A model generated the notes under the pieces. That model saw nothing but the letters and a program-made list of their open reading frames with translations. It had not been told where the DNA came from and made no database searches. The translations under genes were made by a program, and so were the position numbers. 64,000 bases of DNA from Plasmodiophora brassicae (lineage: Eukaryota; Endomyxa; Phytomyxea; Plasmodiophorida; Plasmodiophoridae). The first letter of the stretch is position 1. Every line of letters begins with the position of its first letter. Positions 45,959 to 56,700 of this stretch are shown in pieces. The stretch is from positions 930,001 through 994,000 of the forward strand of contig JASFAU010000005.1 in assembly GCA_039704465.1 (NCBI GenBank), in the 5' to 3' direction.

Positions 45959-47247
45959 TCAAGCGATGCGGTTAGCGCCCTTTTCAAGCCATCCGGCTAT
46001 CGAACATGCGGTCGTCAATCGTGTCCCGGCTTGGGACGACGCCCAGTCGATGAGCCCCGTTTCCGCGGCCACCGACATCCTCTGGACTGTCTCCAGCCAT
46101 GCGAGAATGTCTTCGGTGCCGCGGTTCGGGCGCGGCGGTACTGGTTCCCCGATGACCTCACGCATCAGGTCGAACAGGCGACAAGCCCGTGCCCTGTTGC
46201 GGCTTGCACGCTTGCGTAGCTGCTGCGGGACAGAGTCTCGCAGCTTCCCATGGAGTAGCCCCGTTGTGCAGCACGCGACAAACAGGTTTCGCAACGAAAC
46301 GTTGGCGAACGTTTCTGCGTATTCCATTGGAAACACGTTCGTCCACGGCTGCAGGACGTGCGCGGTCGTTGTGGTTGGCCGAATCGTGGTGGTAAGATAC
46401 CCCGTTGTCGGCTGCCCGGCATCTGCTAGCTGACGATTGCCGTTGAGGCCCTCGGCAATCAGAGCTCCCAACCGTTGCTCCATCCCGGCCAGATGTCGAC
46501 ACCGAACATCAATGGCATCCAGTCTGGCCAGGATGGACTGGGCCGACGTGGACAGGGTGTCGACGTCATTGACGGAAGTGCCAGCTGACGACTGCAGCGT
46601 TGGCGGCGGTGCGCTTGTTAGCAGACTTGCGTCCACTGATTCGACCTGAACACTGGTTGAGCGTACTCGTTCAAAGATAACCGCGGGCTGGTGAATACCT
46701 GTGAAGCGACCCACATCGCGCGCAAGTAGTCGCTGATTCCCCCGATCACTTGACCCGACTGGACACGCGCCTTCGTCACGTCGCTGACCAGCCGGCTGGC
46801 GTTACGCGACCACTCGTGCGGCGACAACCAGCCGCAGTCCGCCATGATGTCCCGGCAGCGGTAGACCATGTCCACGTGAATCTGGGACAGGTACTGGGTG
46901 AGTGTTCCGGGCCGGACGGGAATGCCGGTCCGGCACCACGCCAGGAATCGCTCGAACAGATAGCGACCGCGTTGGCCTTTAACGTCCGCGTCGCACATCG
47001 ACACGTACGTTTCTGGCGCCTCCCGTCCTGCTCCGCTTTGATTATTGCATGCGCTGGGACACCGGCACATAATAGGTCCCGTACCTTCTGTGCGCTCTCG
47101 CACCAGGAAGCGATCGAAATGGTTCCTGGCCGTCTCGAACGTGTCCTGGCCGTCGGGGCGCGATGGCCAGAGTTGGCCAGGCGCAGGGGGTGCTTGTGGT
47201 TGCCAGGAAGCCTCGGCGTCAGATGTGGCCTTGCGTTTCCGCGACAT
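45959..47247 (-). CDS. Hypothetical two-exon protein, possible SAM-like N-domain
   Basis: Exon 1 runs from 47247 (MSRKRKATSD, NLS-like) to about 46704. A 53-base intron with CAG/GT borders joins it to exon 2, ending at 45959. The middle of exon 1 (RNHFDRFLVRER...YLFERFLAWCRTG...PGTLTQYLSQIHVDM) recalls the helical N-terminal domain of tyrosine recombinases/Crypton-like proteins. No catalytic R..H-R-Y motifs were seen. Exon 2 holds a coiled-coil segment (LARLDAIDVRCRHLAGMEQRLGALI) and a conserved-looking helical end (LLHGKLRDSVPQQLRKRASRNRARACRLFDLM). Origin from a mobile element is speculative. Confidence 0.5.
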
Positions 47248-47437
47248 CTCTTTTCCGTATGGAAGCCGGAGTTGCTCCTCTGTGACTTCGAGCGTGGTGG
47301 TGGTGGTGCCCGCGTGCGTGAACGGCTTGCTGCAGTGCTCGGTCCCGGTGTGACGGGCAAGGAAGGAGCCGCCGCACGAAGAAGAAAGTAGCCTTGCCTG
47401 CAGGAAGACCGCCGCAACCAAGAGTGACGTGCAGCAA

Positions 47438-47497
47438 GAAGCCCCACCAGAAGCCCCACCGGAAGCCCCACCGGAAGCCCCACCGGAAGCCCCACCG
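47438..47497. repeat. 12-base minisatellite, five units
   Basis: Five head-to-tail copies of GAAGCCCCACC(A/G), the first with A in the last position, about 190 bases upstream of the two-exon gene at 47247. Confidence 0.9.
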
Positions 47498-47754
47498 AGC
47501 GCCCTTTTCCTGATAAAACCGGTACCGAGGGGTTTAGCGCGTGTTCGTGGGAGTTGATGGAAGTTCGTACCTAGAGAAATTTATGCCGAAGTTCGTAAGC
47601 TCGGGCGAACGTTTTTCTTTTCGTGTGTACTTACCGGCGGGTCGTCAGTCGTGGTCAACTCTGTAGGTGATCATTGGAAAATTGCCGTGCCGAACCCCGT
47701 CACAGGTGGGCGGTAAGGCGACACGAGGCCCACTGCGCGATCGGGCGTGGCGTC
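47498..47754. other. Divergent promoter region
   Basis: About 260 bases, A/T-richer (GTTCGT...TTTTCTTTTCG), between the minisatellite and the desaturase start. No gene. Confidence 0.4.
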
Positions 47755-49024
47755 ATGGGTCAGGTCGTGTCGACGCAGGAATTCCGGTGTGTGTGCATGC
47801 GCGTTTGGGGCAATCTGGGATACGCTGATGGTGTTGCCGGTACAGGCGTGTTGGAGAAGATGAACCGCATCGCTCACGTTCGTCACAGGTTTGGGCTCGT
47901 TGAATTCGCGCTTGCTGATCTCGTTCAACAGGTCGTCGTGAAATCCTCAAGAAATATCCAGAGATCAGGAATTTATTTGGACCTGACATTCGTGTTTTCT
48001 ATGCCGTTCTCGTTCTGGTCGTTATGCAGATCGCGATTGCAACGCAAGCGGCCAACATGCCGACCTGGGCATTCCTTCTTCTAGCGTACGTCGTCGGGGG
48101 CACCGTCAATCATTCGTTAAGCCTGGCAAACCATGAACTCTCCCACAACCTGGCGTTCCATACGCCCATCTTCAATGAGCTCCTATCGATTGTCAGGTAC
48201 GTTTGGTTTTGTGACCCGCTCCCTGTAGTATCTCATGGATTCGCGTTTGTAGCAATCTCGCTCATGGGCTACCATCTGGGATCACGTTCAAACGATACCA
48301 TCTGGAGCACCATTATTATCAGGGCACCGATGGTGTCGACACTGACATCCCGTCCGAGCTGGAAGGGCGCATCTTCAACACGACCTTCCGCAAGCTGATC
48401 TGGGTGCTTCTCCAGCCCCTCTTCTATGCATTACGTCCGGTGTTCACGAAACCGTTGACGCCGATCGCACTCGAGGTCGTCAATTTCGCAGTCGTCCTGC
48501 TGTTTGATTACGCCATGTGGGTGAACTTCACGGGCTGGTCAGTTGCCTACCTGGTCGTATCCACACTCCTCGGTATGGGCGTGCACCCGGTTGCAGGGCA
48601 CTTCATCGCCGAGCACTATCAGTTTATCCAGGGGCAGGAGGTCTGGTCCCCGATGTTCGTTTGTTCGGTCTTCGTTTCTGATTCGTATTGCAGACGTACT
48701 CTTATTACGGTCCACTGAACTATCTGGTCCGTTCATCACCGCTGCCGTCCGTCTGGCTAACCTCTGAGTCTGTCGGTTTGTCAGTGCTTCAATGTTGGGT
48801 ACCACAACGAGCATCACGATTTCCCGAAGATCTCGGGGTTCCGTCTGCCGTTGGTGAGTAAGATCGCCCCAGAGTTCTACGACTCGCGCTGGAAGAACTG
48901 GGACGGCGAGGGTCTCGTCATTCACGATTCCTGGACCCGCGTGATCTACGACTACATCACTATGCCGAACATGGGCCCGTTCTCCCGCATCAAACGCACC
49001 TGCGAAACCAAGAAGGCCGCCTGA
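47755..49024 (+). CDS. DEGS1: Sphingolipid Δ4-desaturase (DEGS family)
   Basis: Six exons (47755-47786, 47846-47877, 47932-48196, 48253-48640, 48694-48726, 48785-49024) sum to 330 codons. Introduces the 4,5-trans double bond of dihydroceramide in the ER. The three di-iron histidine boxes are present: HELSHNLAFH, YHLEHHYYQG and FNVGYHNEHHDFP. Family phrases EPHRSRRREILKKYPEIRNLFGP, VHPVAGHFIAEHYQF and TYSYYGPLNYL are also present. Two first exons of 32 bases are predicted, and the splice gives EFRRVGEDEPH as in the family's EF-WVYTDEPH. Four TM helices are expected. Confidence 0.95.
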
Positions 49025-49115
49025 TATCCAATGCACACATTGTGCCGTACTAGTCCCACTCGCTGGTACTTCGATCTAATAACGGCAATAGGGTGTGCAT
49101 CATGATCAGGATTCG

Positions 49116-49873
49116 TTAGTCGTCTGCCGAGAATGATGCTGGGGCCACTTTGGATACCTTCTTCTTCAGCTCGCTGTGCAGATCGGCTAGTTCCTTGCTA
49201 GGGCGTTTCGGCATGACGACTGCCAGTGTGTGCTCCTGGCCTCGGCTCTCCACAGTCTTCTTCAGCTCATCGAGGAGTTTCTTCGGTGGCGTTGGGTGGT
49301 CGGGTTCCAGGCGCGCCACTTTCGCCGGTGACCCGTGCGACTGATCGTCCGCCTTGCGTTTGTTCTGCTTGAGCTCCAGGTGGATCTGCTTCATCTGTGG
49401 CGTCGGCTTGTGCAGCTGCGGGGGCGGTGACCTGCTCGCCACTGCCTGTTTCAGCTCAACAGCGATCGGTGCCGGCAGCGTATGACGCTGTGGACTCCCT
49501 GCCGCTCCCGCGTTCTTCTGTGGAGTGCCTGGCGAAGCGGCCGCCTTCTTCGGGCTGGCGGCAGGCTTCTTCGAGGGGCTTCTGGGCGGGTTCGCTGGAG
49601 CCGCCTTCTTCGGGCTGGCGGCATGTTTCTTCGCGGGGCTTCTGGGTGGGCTCATTGCCGCCTTCTTCGGGCTCGAGCTGGTCGCCGCGTCACCGACCTT
49701 CAGCAGCTCTTTGACGATGTCGGCCGTCTGCAGATACAGGTCTCGGTTAGGGCAGGGAGTGACAGGCCGGCACCATCGCGTACCTTTTGGTTCGCTTTGA
49801 TATCGTGCTTCTTGGCGAGATCCTGCAGATCCCGTCGCGCCATACCCTCCAGGGCTTCTTTCGTGTACCCCAT
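49116..49873 (-). CDS. SAP-domain, SPKK-rich protein with repeated ELK motifs
   Basis: Exons 49873-49784 and 49727-49116 give 233 residues. The N-terminal ~40 residues form a SAP motif (EGMARRDLQDLAKKHDIKANQKTADIVKELLK) that only appears after splicing, a strong check of the model. Next comes a run of SPKKAA/RSPSKK/ASPKKA units like histone H1 tails. The C-terminal half has four spaced repeats around 'ELK': AVELKQAV, HLELKQNK, LDELKKTV, HSELKKKV, interleaved with KRKADD and KVARL. SAP plus basic repeats suggests DNA or chromatin binding; NuSAP-like microtubule proteins share the N-terminal SAP, but no orthology is claimed. Confidence 0.75.
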
Positions 49874-50088
49874 CGAGCGCTTGACAAGTGTTTGGCCGGC
49901 CAGCCCGCGTGTTCGTAGTCCAGCAGGCAGGCAGACAGTCGTTTCGCACTGGCACTGTCGCAAGGCGCAGCCCACGCTGCCAGTGACAGGAGGCTCGGCT
50001 AGCCGAGCAACGTTACGATGCGTCGAAGCGGCGGTTACTTGCACAGAAAGCCAACGGTGATCCCCATGTATTGATGAACAAGTCAAAT

Positions 50089-50442
50089 TCACGTTGCCGG
50101 TTGCGCGGCGACGGGTTCGTTCTTGGCCTTGGCGTGCCGGGGCGCGATGTTGTCGTTCAGGGCCGGCGCTTGCGTGCTGAGTATAAACGCGATCAGCATG
50201 CACATGATGACGACAGCGACGATAATGATGGCTAGGTAGCTCAAACTGCCGGAGCTAACGTTGGGAGTGTCAGTGCAGGCATCGTGGGAAGTCGGCGCAA
50301 GTAACGACCTCGTGAACCCCATCGTCCAGCCCTGCAGCGCTATCATCGTCGTTGAAAGCGTCTGCGTTCCAGGGATGGCCATACCGCAGACAGTGGCGAT
50401 GCCACACAGAACGCTGTCGATCAGCGCCAAACCCGCCATCAA
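50089..50442 (-). CDS. Small two-TM protein
   Basis: 117 codons, intronless. An N-terminal signal-like hydrophobic region (MMAGLALIDSVLCGIATVCGMAI) precedes a Ser/Thr-rich ~40-residue extracytosolic segment (SHDACTDTPNVSSGS). A strong transmembrane helix (LSYLAIIIVAVVIMCMLIAFIL) and a short tail follow. Not recognised. Confidence 0.55.
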   Translation of the reverse strand: MMAGLALIDSVLCGIATVCGMAIPGTQTLSTTMIALQGWTMGFTRSLLAPTSHDACTDTPNVSSGSLSYLAIIIVAVVIMCMLIAFILSTQAPALNDNIAPRHAKAKNEPVAAQPAT

Positions 50443-50776
50443 TCAAATCGTACCAGTCGCACTGAGCTCAGGACCCGTTTCCCCTTCGATTTCCCGACCC
50501 GACCCGATCCGGCTCGGTATCCTGGAAAACCCGATGCGCGCCGAACTCGCAATAGCGACCGGTGTCCAGATGGCCCTTGTAATATTATTATACGTCATGT
50601 TCGATAGGTGCTTGAGTGCGGGGATCATTGTGACAGGACAGGAACAGATAACGCCAGTTGTCGCTCCAGGCTTATACGCTCGTTGTTCCAGGAAGTCCAT
50701 GTTTCATACAGGTCGGATGCGGAGCTCAGGCGGTCCAATCTGGATGGCATCGAATCAGGACCCGGTTCGGATGTAA
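50443..50776. other. Intergenic
   Basis: About 330 bases between the small two-TM gene and the 3' end of the giant coiled-coil gene. No gene supported. Confidence 0.4.
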
Positions 50777-53700
50777 CTACCTAACAGCAACAGACGTTTC
50801 AGAAACGTCGCGGTTCACGACTGGCACGTCTCGCCGAGCGGGAATGGATCCAGATGACGCCACAAGCAGGTCTTCGAGTTCGTTCAGCGAGAATTCTGGG
50901 ACCTGAAACAACGAGTTCACATCAGAACCAAGCAGGCCATAATTCGACGGCCAGCGTACCGCGTCAGATACGGACGACGCATCGAATTCCACTTTGTTCG
51001 AAGAAAGAGTCATCTCTGACTGGCGTTGGGCAAGGCGCGCCTTCAGCTTTGCTATTACCTCCAACCATTCATTCCCGAGACGCATCAGGGCCTCGCGATA
51101 CTGGTCGGATCGTAACGCGGCTTCCTGACGCACCTGCCCGCTGTGATGTCAATACAACATTCAGCCTCTGGTGGGATCGTATCGACCTTATTGAGACGAC
51201 TGGCGTCACGTTTGCGACCCTGAAGGTCCGCTTGCAACTTGTCGATAAGCTCTTGGCTTTTCGCCCGCTCCACCCTGAGCTGCCTCAGCTGGTCGTTGGC
51301 CACCTGCAGAGCTGAATCCTTCCTTTGCAGATCGCTTTTGACCTTGTGGAAGCTGGCCTGGACGTCGGACAGCTCGGACAGCCTTGCCTCGAGCTTCTCG
51401 ACCTATCCGGAGCGTTCAACAGACGTAACCCACATATTCGGGTGACGTGTTTCCCCACCTTTGCCTGGAGCTCTTTGACGCGCGCTTGCTTTCTCGCCAG
51501 CTCGGCGCTCATCGAATAGATCTTCTCATGCACCTTCAGGCTGGCGCTCCGTACCTCGTTGTCAGCGTCGACAAGCCGCGCCAGTCGCTCACGAAGGTCC
51601 GCGATGGTTTTGTCCCGAGCGGACACCAGCTGCTGGAGGTGCTTAACCTGTCGCCAAGCGGTGATGTGAGCAAGCAAACGCACGGGAAGACCGATCAACG
51701 GTTGTGCCTTTTTGTCCTTCTCGTGGAGCTCGTTCTGCTGCTGGTCGAACTGGGCTTGAAGGCGTTGTTTGCCAGCTATGCCGTCAGCGTTGGAAGTAAT
51801 TGTGTCCGTTAGCGTCTTGATCTGGGTCTTCTGTTGCTGAACTTTGCTTTCGAGCCGCGCTATTTGCTGAAACGACGACTCGTCAGGCCGATTGGAGGAC
51901 CTCATGGCATGGATGGCACCTTGGCGAAAACGCCCCGATCGGGTGAGACGGATCTCGTCTTCACCGACGGAGACACAGACCGGGACACAGGAACGGTAGC
52001 CGCCATTTGCTGGGCCTGGTGGGCCAGTTGCTTTCGAAGAACCTTGCACTGGGCCACCGACGCTGACAGTTTCTGCTTCGCCTCTGCTGCCTTTTGCCGT
52101 TCCTGTTCGATTTGTTGTTGAAGTTCCTCGATCTCCTCACAGGCATTCCTAGAGAGTGCCGATTAACCCACCGCTGGTGACCAGGGCAGCAGGCAATGCC
52201 CGAACCTCGGTGATGTTGGACCGCACGGGTCAACCAGCTTCATCTTGGGCGCCTTGCCTTCACACTTAGCGGCTGACGAAGTCAACTGGTGGATTCGTTC
52301 CTCGTAACCGTTTACGGCCTGGTCGTGGTCTATCCGGAACCTGACCACGAGGCGCACATCAACGAGTGACGGCGACGATGAATGTAACCGTCCACCCGCA
52401 CTTCTCAAATTCGTTCAACAGTGCCTCGAACTGCGCCGCATGCAGAGCAAGTTCTGCATCAGCTCGAGACTTTAGGTCGTTGAGCTGCTGTTCCGTCTCT
52501 GCCAGAACCTAATACAAACCTTAGAGAGATGCCCCATCCCGGATCAGCAATTGTACGTCGCACACCCTCTGTTCAACGCTCTTCCGGTGACGTTCGATGC
52601 GGTTCTCGTGAACAGCCATTAGGTGCGTTCTCTCGTCGGCGAACGACGCCTTCAGAGCTTTCAGCTCTGCCTCGTGGGCCGCTTCCAGTGCTTCCACCTA
52701 GAGTCCATTATGAATCGAAGTGGGCCGTATTCAAGGCATTGGACCACCTTCGCGCGTAGTTGTTCAACTTCAGCCCTCAGCCCATCACATTTGTGCTTCA
52801 CAAGGCGATGCCTCCTCTTCCAATACTTTTCGCTGGGCTCCTCGGTATGGCTCTGTTCACTGGATTTCTGCATGTCGACGTTAGTGCCCAGAGCACGGCC
52901 AGTTCGAGATCAGCGTTGAACCTCGTTCTGTTGACGCGAGAGAATGTCGTGCAAACTGTTTGCCTCTGATTGAAGCAGGTCATTCCGACGGTGCAGACGG
53001 GACACTTCTTCTGACAGGTGTCGTCGCTCAGACTGTTCGTAGCAGATTCAGAGTACGTCCGCAGCGTTTCGATTGCATCACGTACTTCCAGTTCTGCAAT
53101 CAGGGCGTCTGTCATGTCGACGATCTCATCCGGCGGCCGAACAGACGTCTAAGAGCACCGGCAAGGATTAAAGAAACGGAGCGAGCCTGGGTACGATAAG
53201 CCGACCTCTGCCGTGTCCGTCCCTGTATGACGTGTAACCAGAGACGACGTCTGCGTTGAAGCCAACGAAAATGTCGGCCTCGCTGAGAGCTTCAGCTTCA
53301 TTTCCTGCGTTGCCAGCTAAGCACACTAGGCGACGCTTCATGTGCTTCAGACGGGACGCACCCGAAACGTGTTCAGCTGGCTGCGAAGCATTTCGACGCC
53401 GAGCATCAGTTTGGTCCGTTCCTACCCGAGAGTTAACAGGCTGCCCAGGTGTGCGGTCGCGTCCAGCGGTCGCCCCACATCGCAGAGCGCGCAAATCGTC
53501 GGTTCCATCTGCTTCCAGGAATTGCCAATCTGACGGGCCTCGTGCTGGACGGTGTCGCGAACAGCGTTTATGTCGACCTCCTGGCCATCGAGACTGGTGC
53601 AGGCGGAGATCAGAATCGTGACGTGTTTGCTCATTTCCTGGGCCATATCGCCAAGTCAGCAGCCATCGCAGGCGTTTGCACACGAACAGTAACCTGTAGA

Positions 53701-56700
53701 ATCGACCTAGCGATGATCACGTCCTTCAAAGAGCAACTGGACACCGCTCGCGACGAATGCCCCTCTGCGTTGGTATGCACTGGGCGGTCCGGCGACGTGC
53801 GGGCGTCCCCTGGAAAGGGGCCCCTTCTGGGCAACGTGGCATCGCTCACTTCGCAGCTATGGATCACCTAGACGTTTGTCTCAGCGCGCTGCATGGGGCC
53901 CAAAGGCCCGCCCTGACCTTCTGCTCCGGGTGCAGGTCTGCCTCGTTGTCGACCGTCGCCTAAGCGTGATGTTCAGTGTCAGAGCGGCGTGCCAGGGAGC
54001 CGTTCCCTACCTGCACGTCTGCATTTGCGCATGCAACCGTGTCCGTCTGGGACATGGATTCAACCTGTGCGTGCCAGGTTAGAGCAGTCATCCCGTTGCG
54101 AACGCACGCCGAGCACTCGTTCGGTGGTAGGCGCCCCGGGCTCTGTCTCGGTGCTCTGATCACACGTCGTTGCTGCGCCATTGTTGATCGTCTGCCCCGC
54201 CACAACCGGCAGCTTGTCGGCGGGGGCGACCAGCACCATATCACGCTGGTCGGCCTCGGCTAGTCGAGCCTCCAGCTCCTGGAGACCCGCCAATCAGGGA
54301 GCGCCCGGGTCGTTCCAGCCGAGGCGAACCTACGGCAACGGTCCTGCGATGCAGGGCACATTCGGATTGCAGGCTGTCGTTTAGCCGGTTGGAAGCGTCG
54401 AGGCGCTCCAGGAGCTCGGATTCCACGACCTTCAACGCGGCGACATGGTGGGTGATCGTTCGCAGATCGTCGTCGCGGCCTGACCCGCCGCACGACTGTT
54501 GGGCACTGTCAGACCAAGACGGATCTCAATCGATCGTCCAGCACGGTCTACCGGTAGGGCGTCGATGAACTTCTCCAGCGACGACATTCGAGACCCGATG
54601 CTCTTCGCGTGAGCGACCTGGCAGTCGTGCACCGCCTGGGCAACCTGTCGTCATCAGTCAGAGAGAGGGTTCCCGTCATTCAGGCGATCGAGCGTGGCGC
54701 ACCTGCGCGTCGGTGTCGGCTATCAGCGAATCCACGTGTCGCAGCGCCCGATCCCTGTCCATGCAGCAGTCAGCCAGGATCGATAGGCTTGCCGGATACC
54801 CGCCTGCCTCTGCTGGGTTAACGTTGCGACCTGGGCCAGGTACTCTGCTTCGATGGCCGCGTCCAGGCGCACGACCGCCGGCAGGGCGGGAGGCGCCGTT
54901 CCGCACCGAACCGGATCGTCGGGAACCGTTTGCTGTTGGGCCGCAGCAGACTGCTGGCAGATGCCCAACTCTGTTCGTAACGCGTCGACGGCACACTCCA
55001 GGCGGCTGGACGCAGGCGATCAGCTGGCGATTCTGGCAGCACCAATTGCGAATGATCACAGAGGCACCTGATTTGTTGTCGTGCCAGAACGTATCGCTGG
55101 CGATGAAGCCTGTGCTCCGACCGGAGCCGTTGCCCCGACCGTTCCTGCTCCAGAAACTGTTCGCGGAAGACATCCACGAGGGCGGCCAGCCGGGTCGATT
55201 CGCATTTGGCCTCCAGCTAACGTGCACGTCAGTACGTTCGATCCGATGGGGCAGGGCAAACCGCAGACGGACGCCTTCGACTAGGGCGGACATGGACTCG
55301 ATGGCAGCCAGGCCGGCGTCTAATCGTTCCTGGGATCGGTCGGCACAGTCCGGGCAGATCGTCGTTCCCTGTAGACGCTCCCGATCAAACTGTTCCCCTG
55401 CGTGGAAACCGACATGTGGGTGCCCCGTGTGAGATCATCGCCCCGGTGACAGCGCGCTTACGAAGGCGGTCGAGCTGGCTCCCGTATCGTTCCCGCTGAT
55501 CTCGAACCTCTTCGCGCAACACCCTGATCACTTCTTCCGCCTTTCGAAGTTCGCGATGTTTCCCTTGGAGCATTTCAATGCGTTTCGCCTGGATCGTGCC
55601 GTTGACATGCGATTGTCGTGTGGGAATCCACCACCCGCGCCGTACCTGCTGGCGAGCATGCGCTTGAAGCGTGGCACAGTACGCGTCAAGGGCGGCCGAC
55701 GACGCCTGCCGTTGCTGGACGTCCCGCTGAAGGCGAAACACACGGTCCTCGAGCTGGTGAACGCGAGATCGGAGCAGGGTCGACGGCTGCTGCGCCTTCG
55801 CCGTCAATACGTTCGCCTCGCGAAGCCGACGTAGGGCGCCAGCTTCCTGTGCCTGCACGACCTTGTCAGCAGGAACCACAGGGGGCAGAACGACCACCGC
55901 CAGGTGACCTTGGTTGCCGATAGCTGGGCGGCCAGGGTCACAATCTGGGCGTTCTTCTCCTGCAGGCGCCTGTTCTCTTCCCCGCCTTGCAGAGCGTCGA
56001 TCGTCCGCAACAGAATATCGGTGTAGGCCCTGCAATCAACCAGCTCGCCTTCGAGCTGTTCGATCCGCTGGCAGCTGTCGGGACCGGCTTTGCCTGGCGT
56101 CTGCACGCTCGCCTCATCGCCTATGCGCCGAATGGCACCCATTCGTTCAGTATGGCATTGTTCACGGCCGGGGAAATGCGGCCGTACATTCAGGCGGACG
56201 CTCAACAGGTTGACGTTCCAGAACGGGTTCCAGAGGCGGCGGCTGTGGAATTGCCAGCAACGTGTGATCGTCCAGGTCGTCCGGCACGTCCTTGCAACCG
56301 CATGTTAGACCCGACCTCATCAGGTCCAGCGACGCCTGCAGGTCGGCGATGCGACGCTCGGCGTGTGCCGCATAGTCCCTCTCCGCCTGGAGCTCTGTCG
56401 CCACCTGCTGGGCTTCAATGCGGCACCGCTCGATCGTGGTTCGCTGATCTTCGTTCTCACGGATCAACGATTCCAACCGAGAATCGTACGACGCGGGTTC
56501 ATGGCACATCGTCAACGCGGGCGAGACGTCCGACTCTGACCCGACCAGGGCTGTTTGCTGCAGGATCAGGTCACCCGACGTGTGAAGCCAGTTGCAGTAG
56601 TACCTCGAAGCCGTTCAATCTCGGCGCTCTGGGCTTCCATGCGCCTGGCAACGGCATCGGCTTCACGACAGTCGTCTTGGAGTGCATCGGCCTGCTTCTG

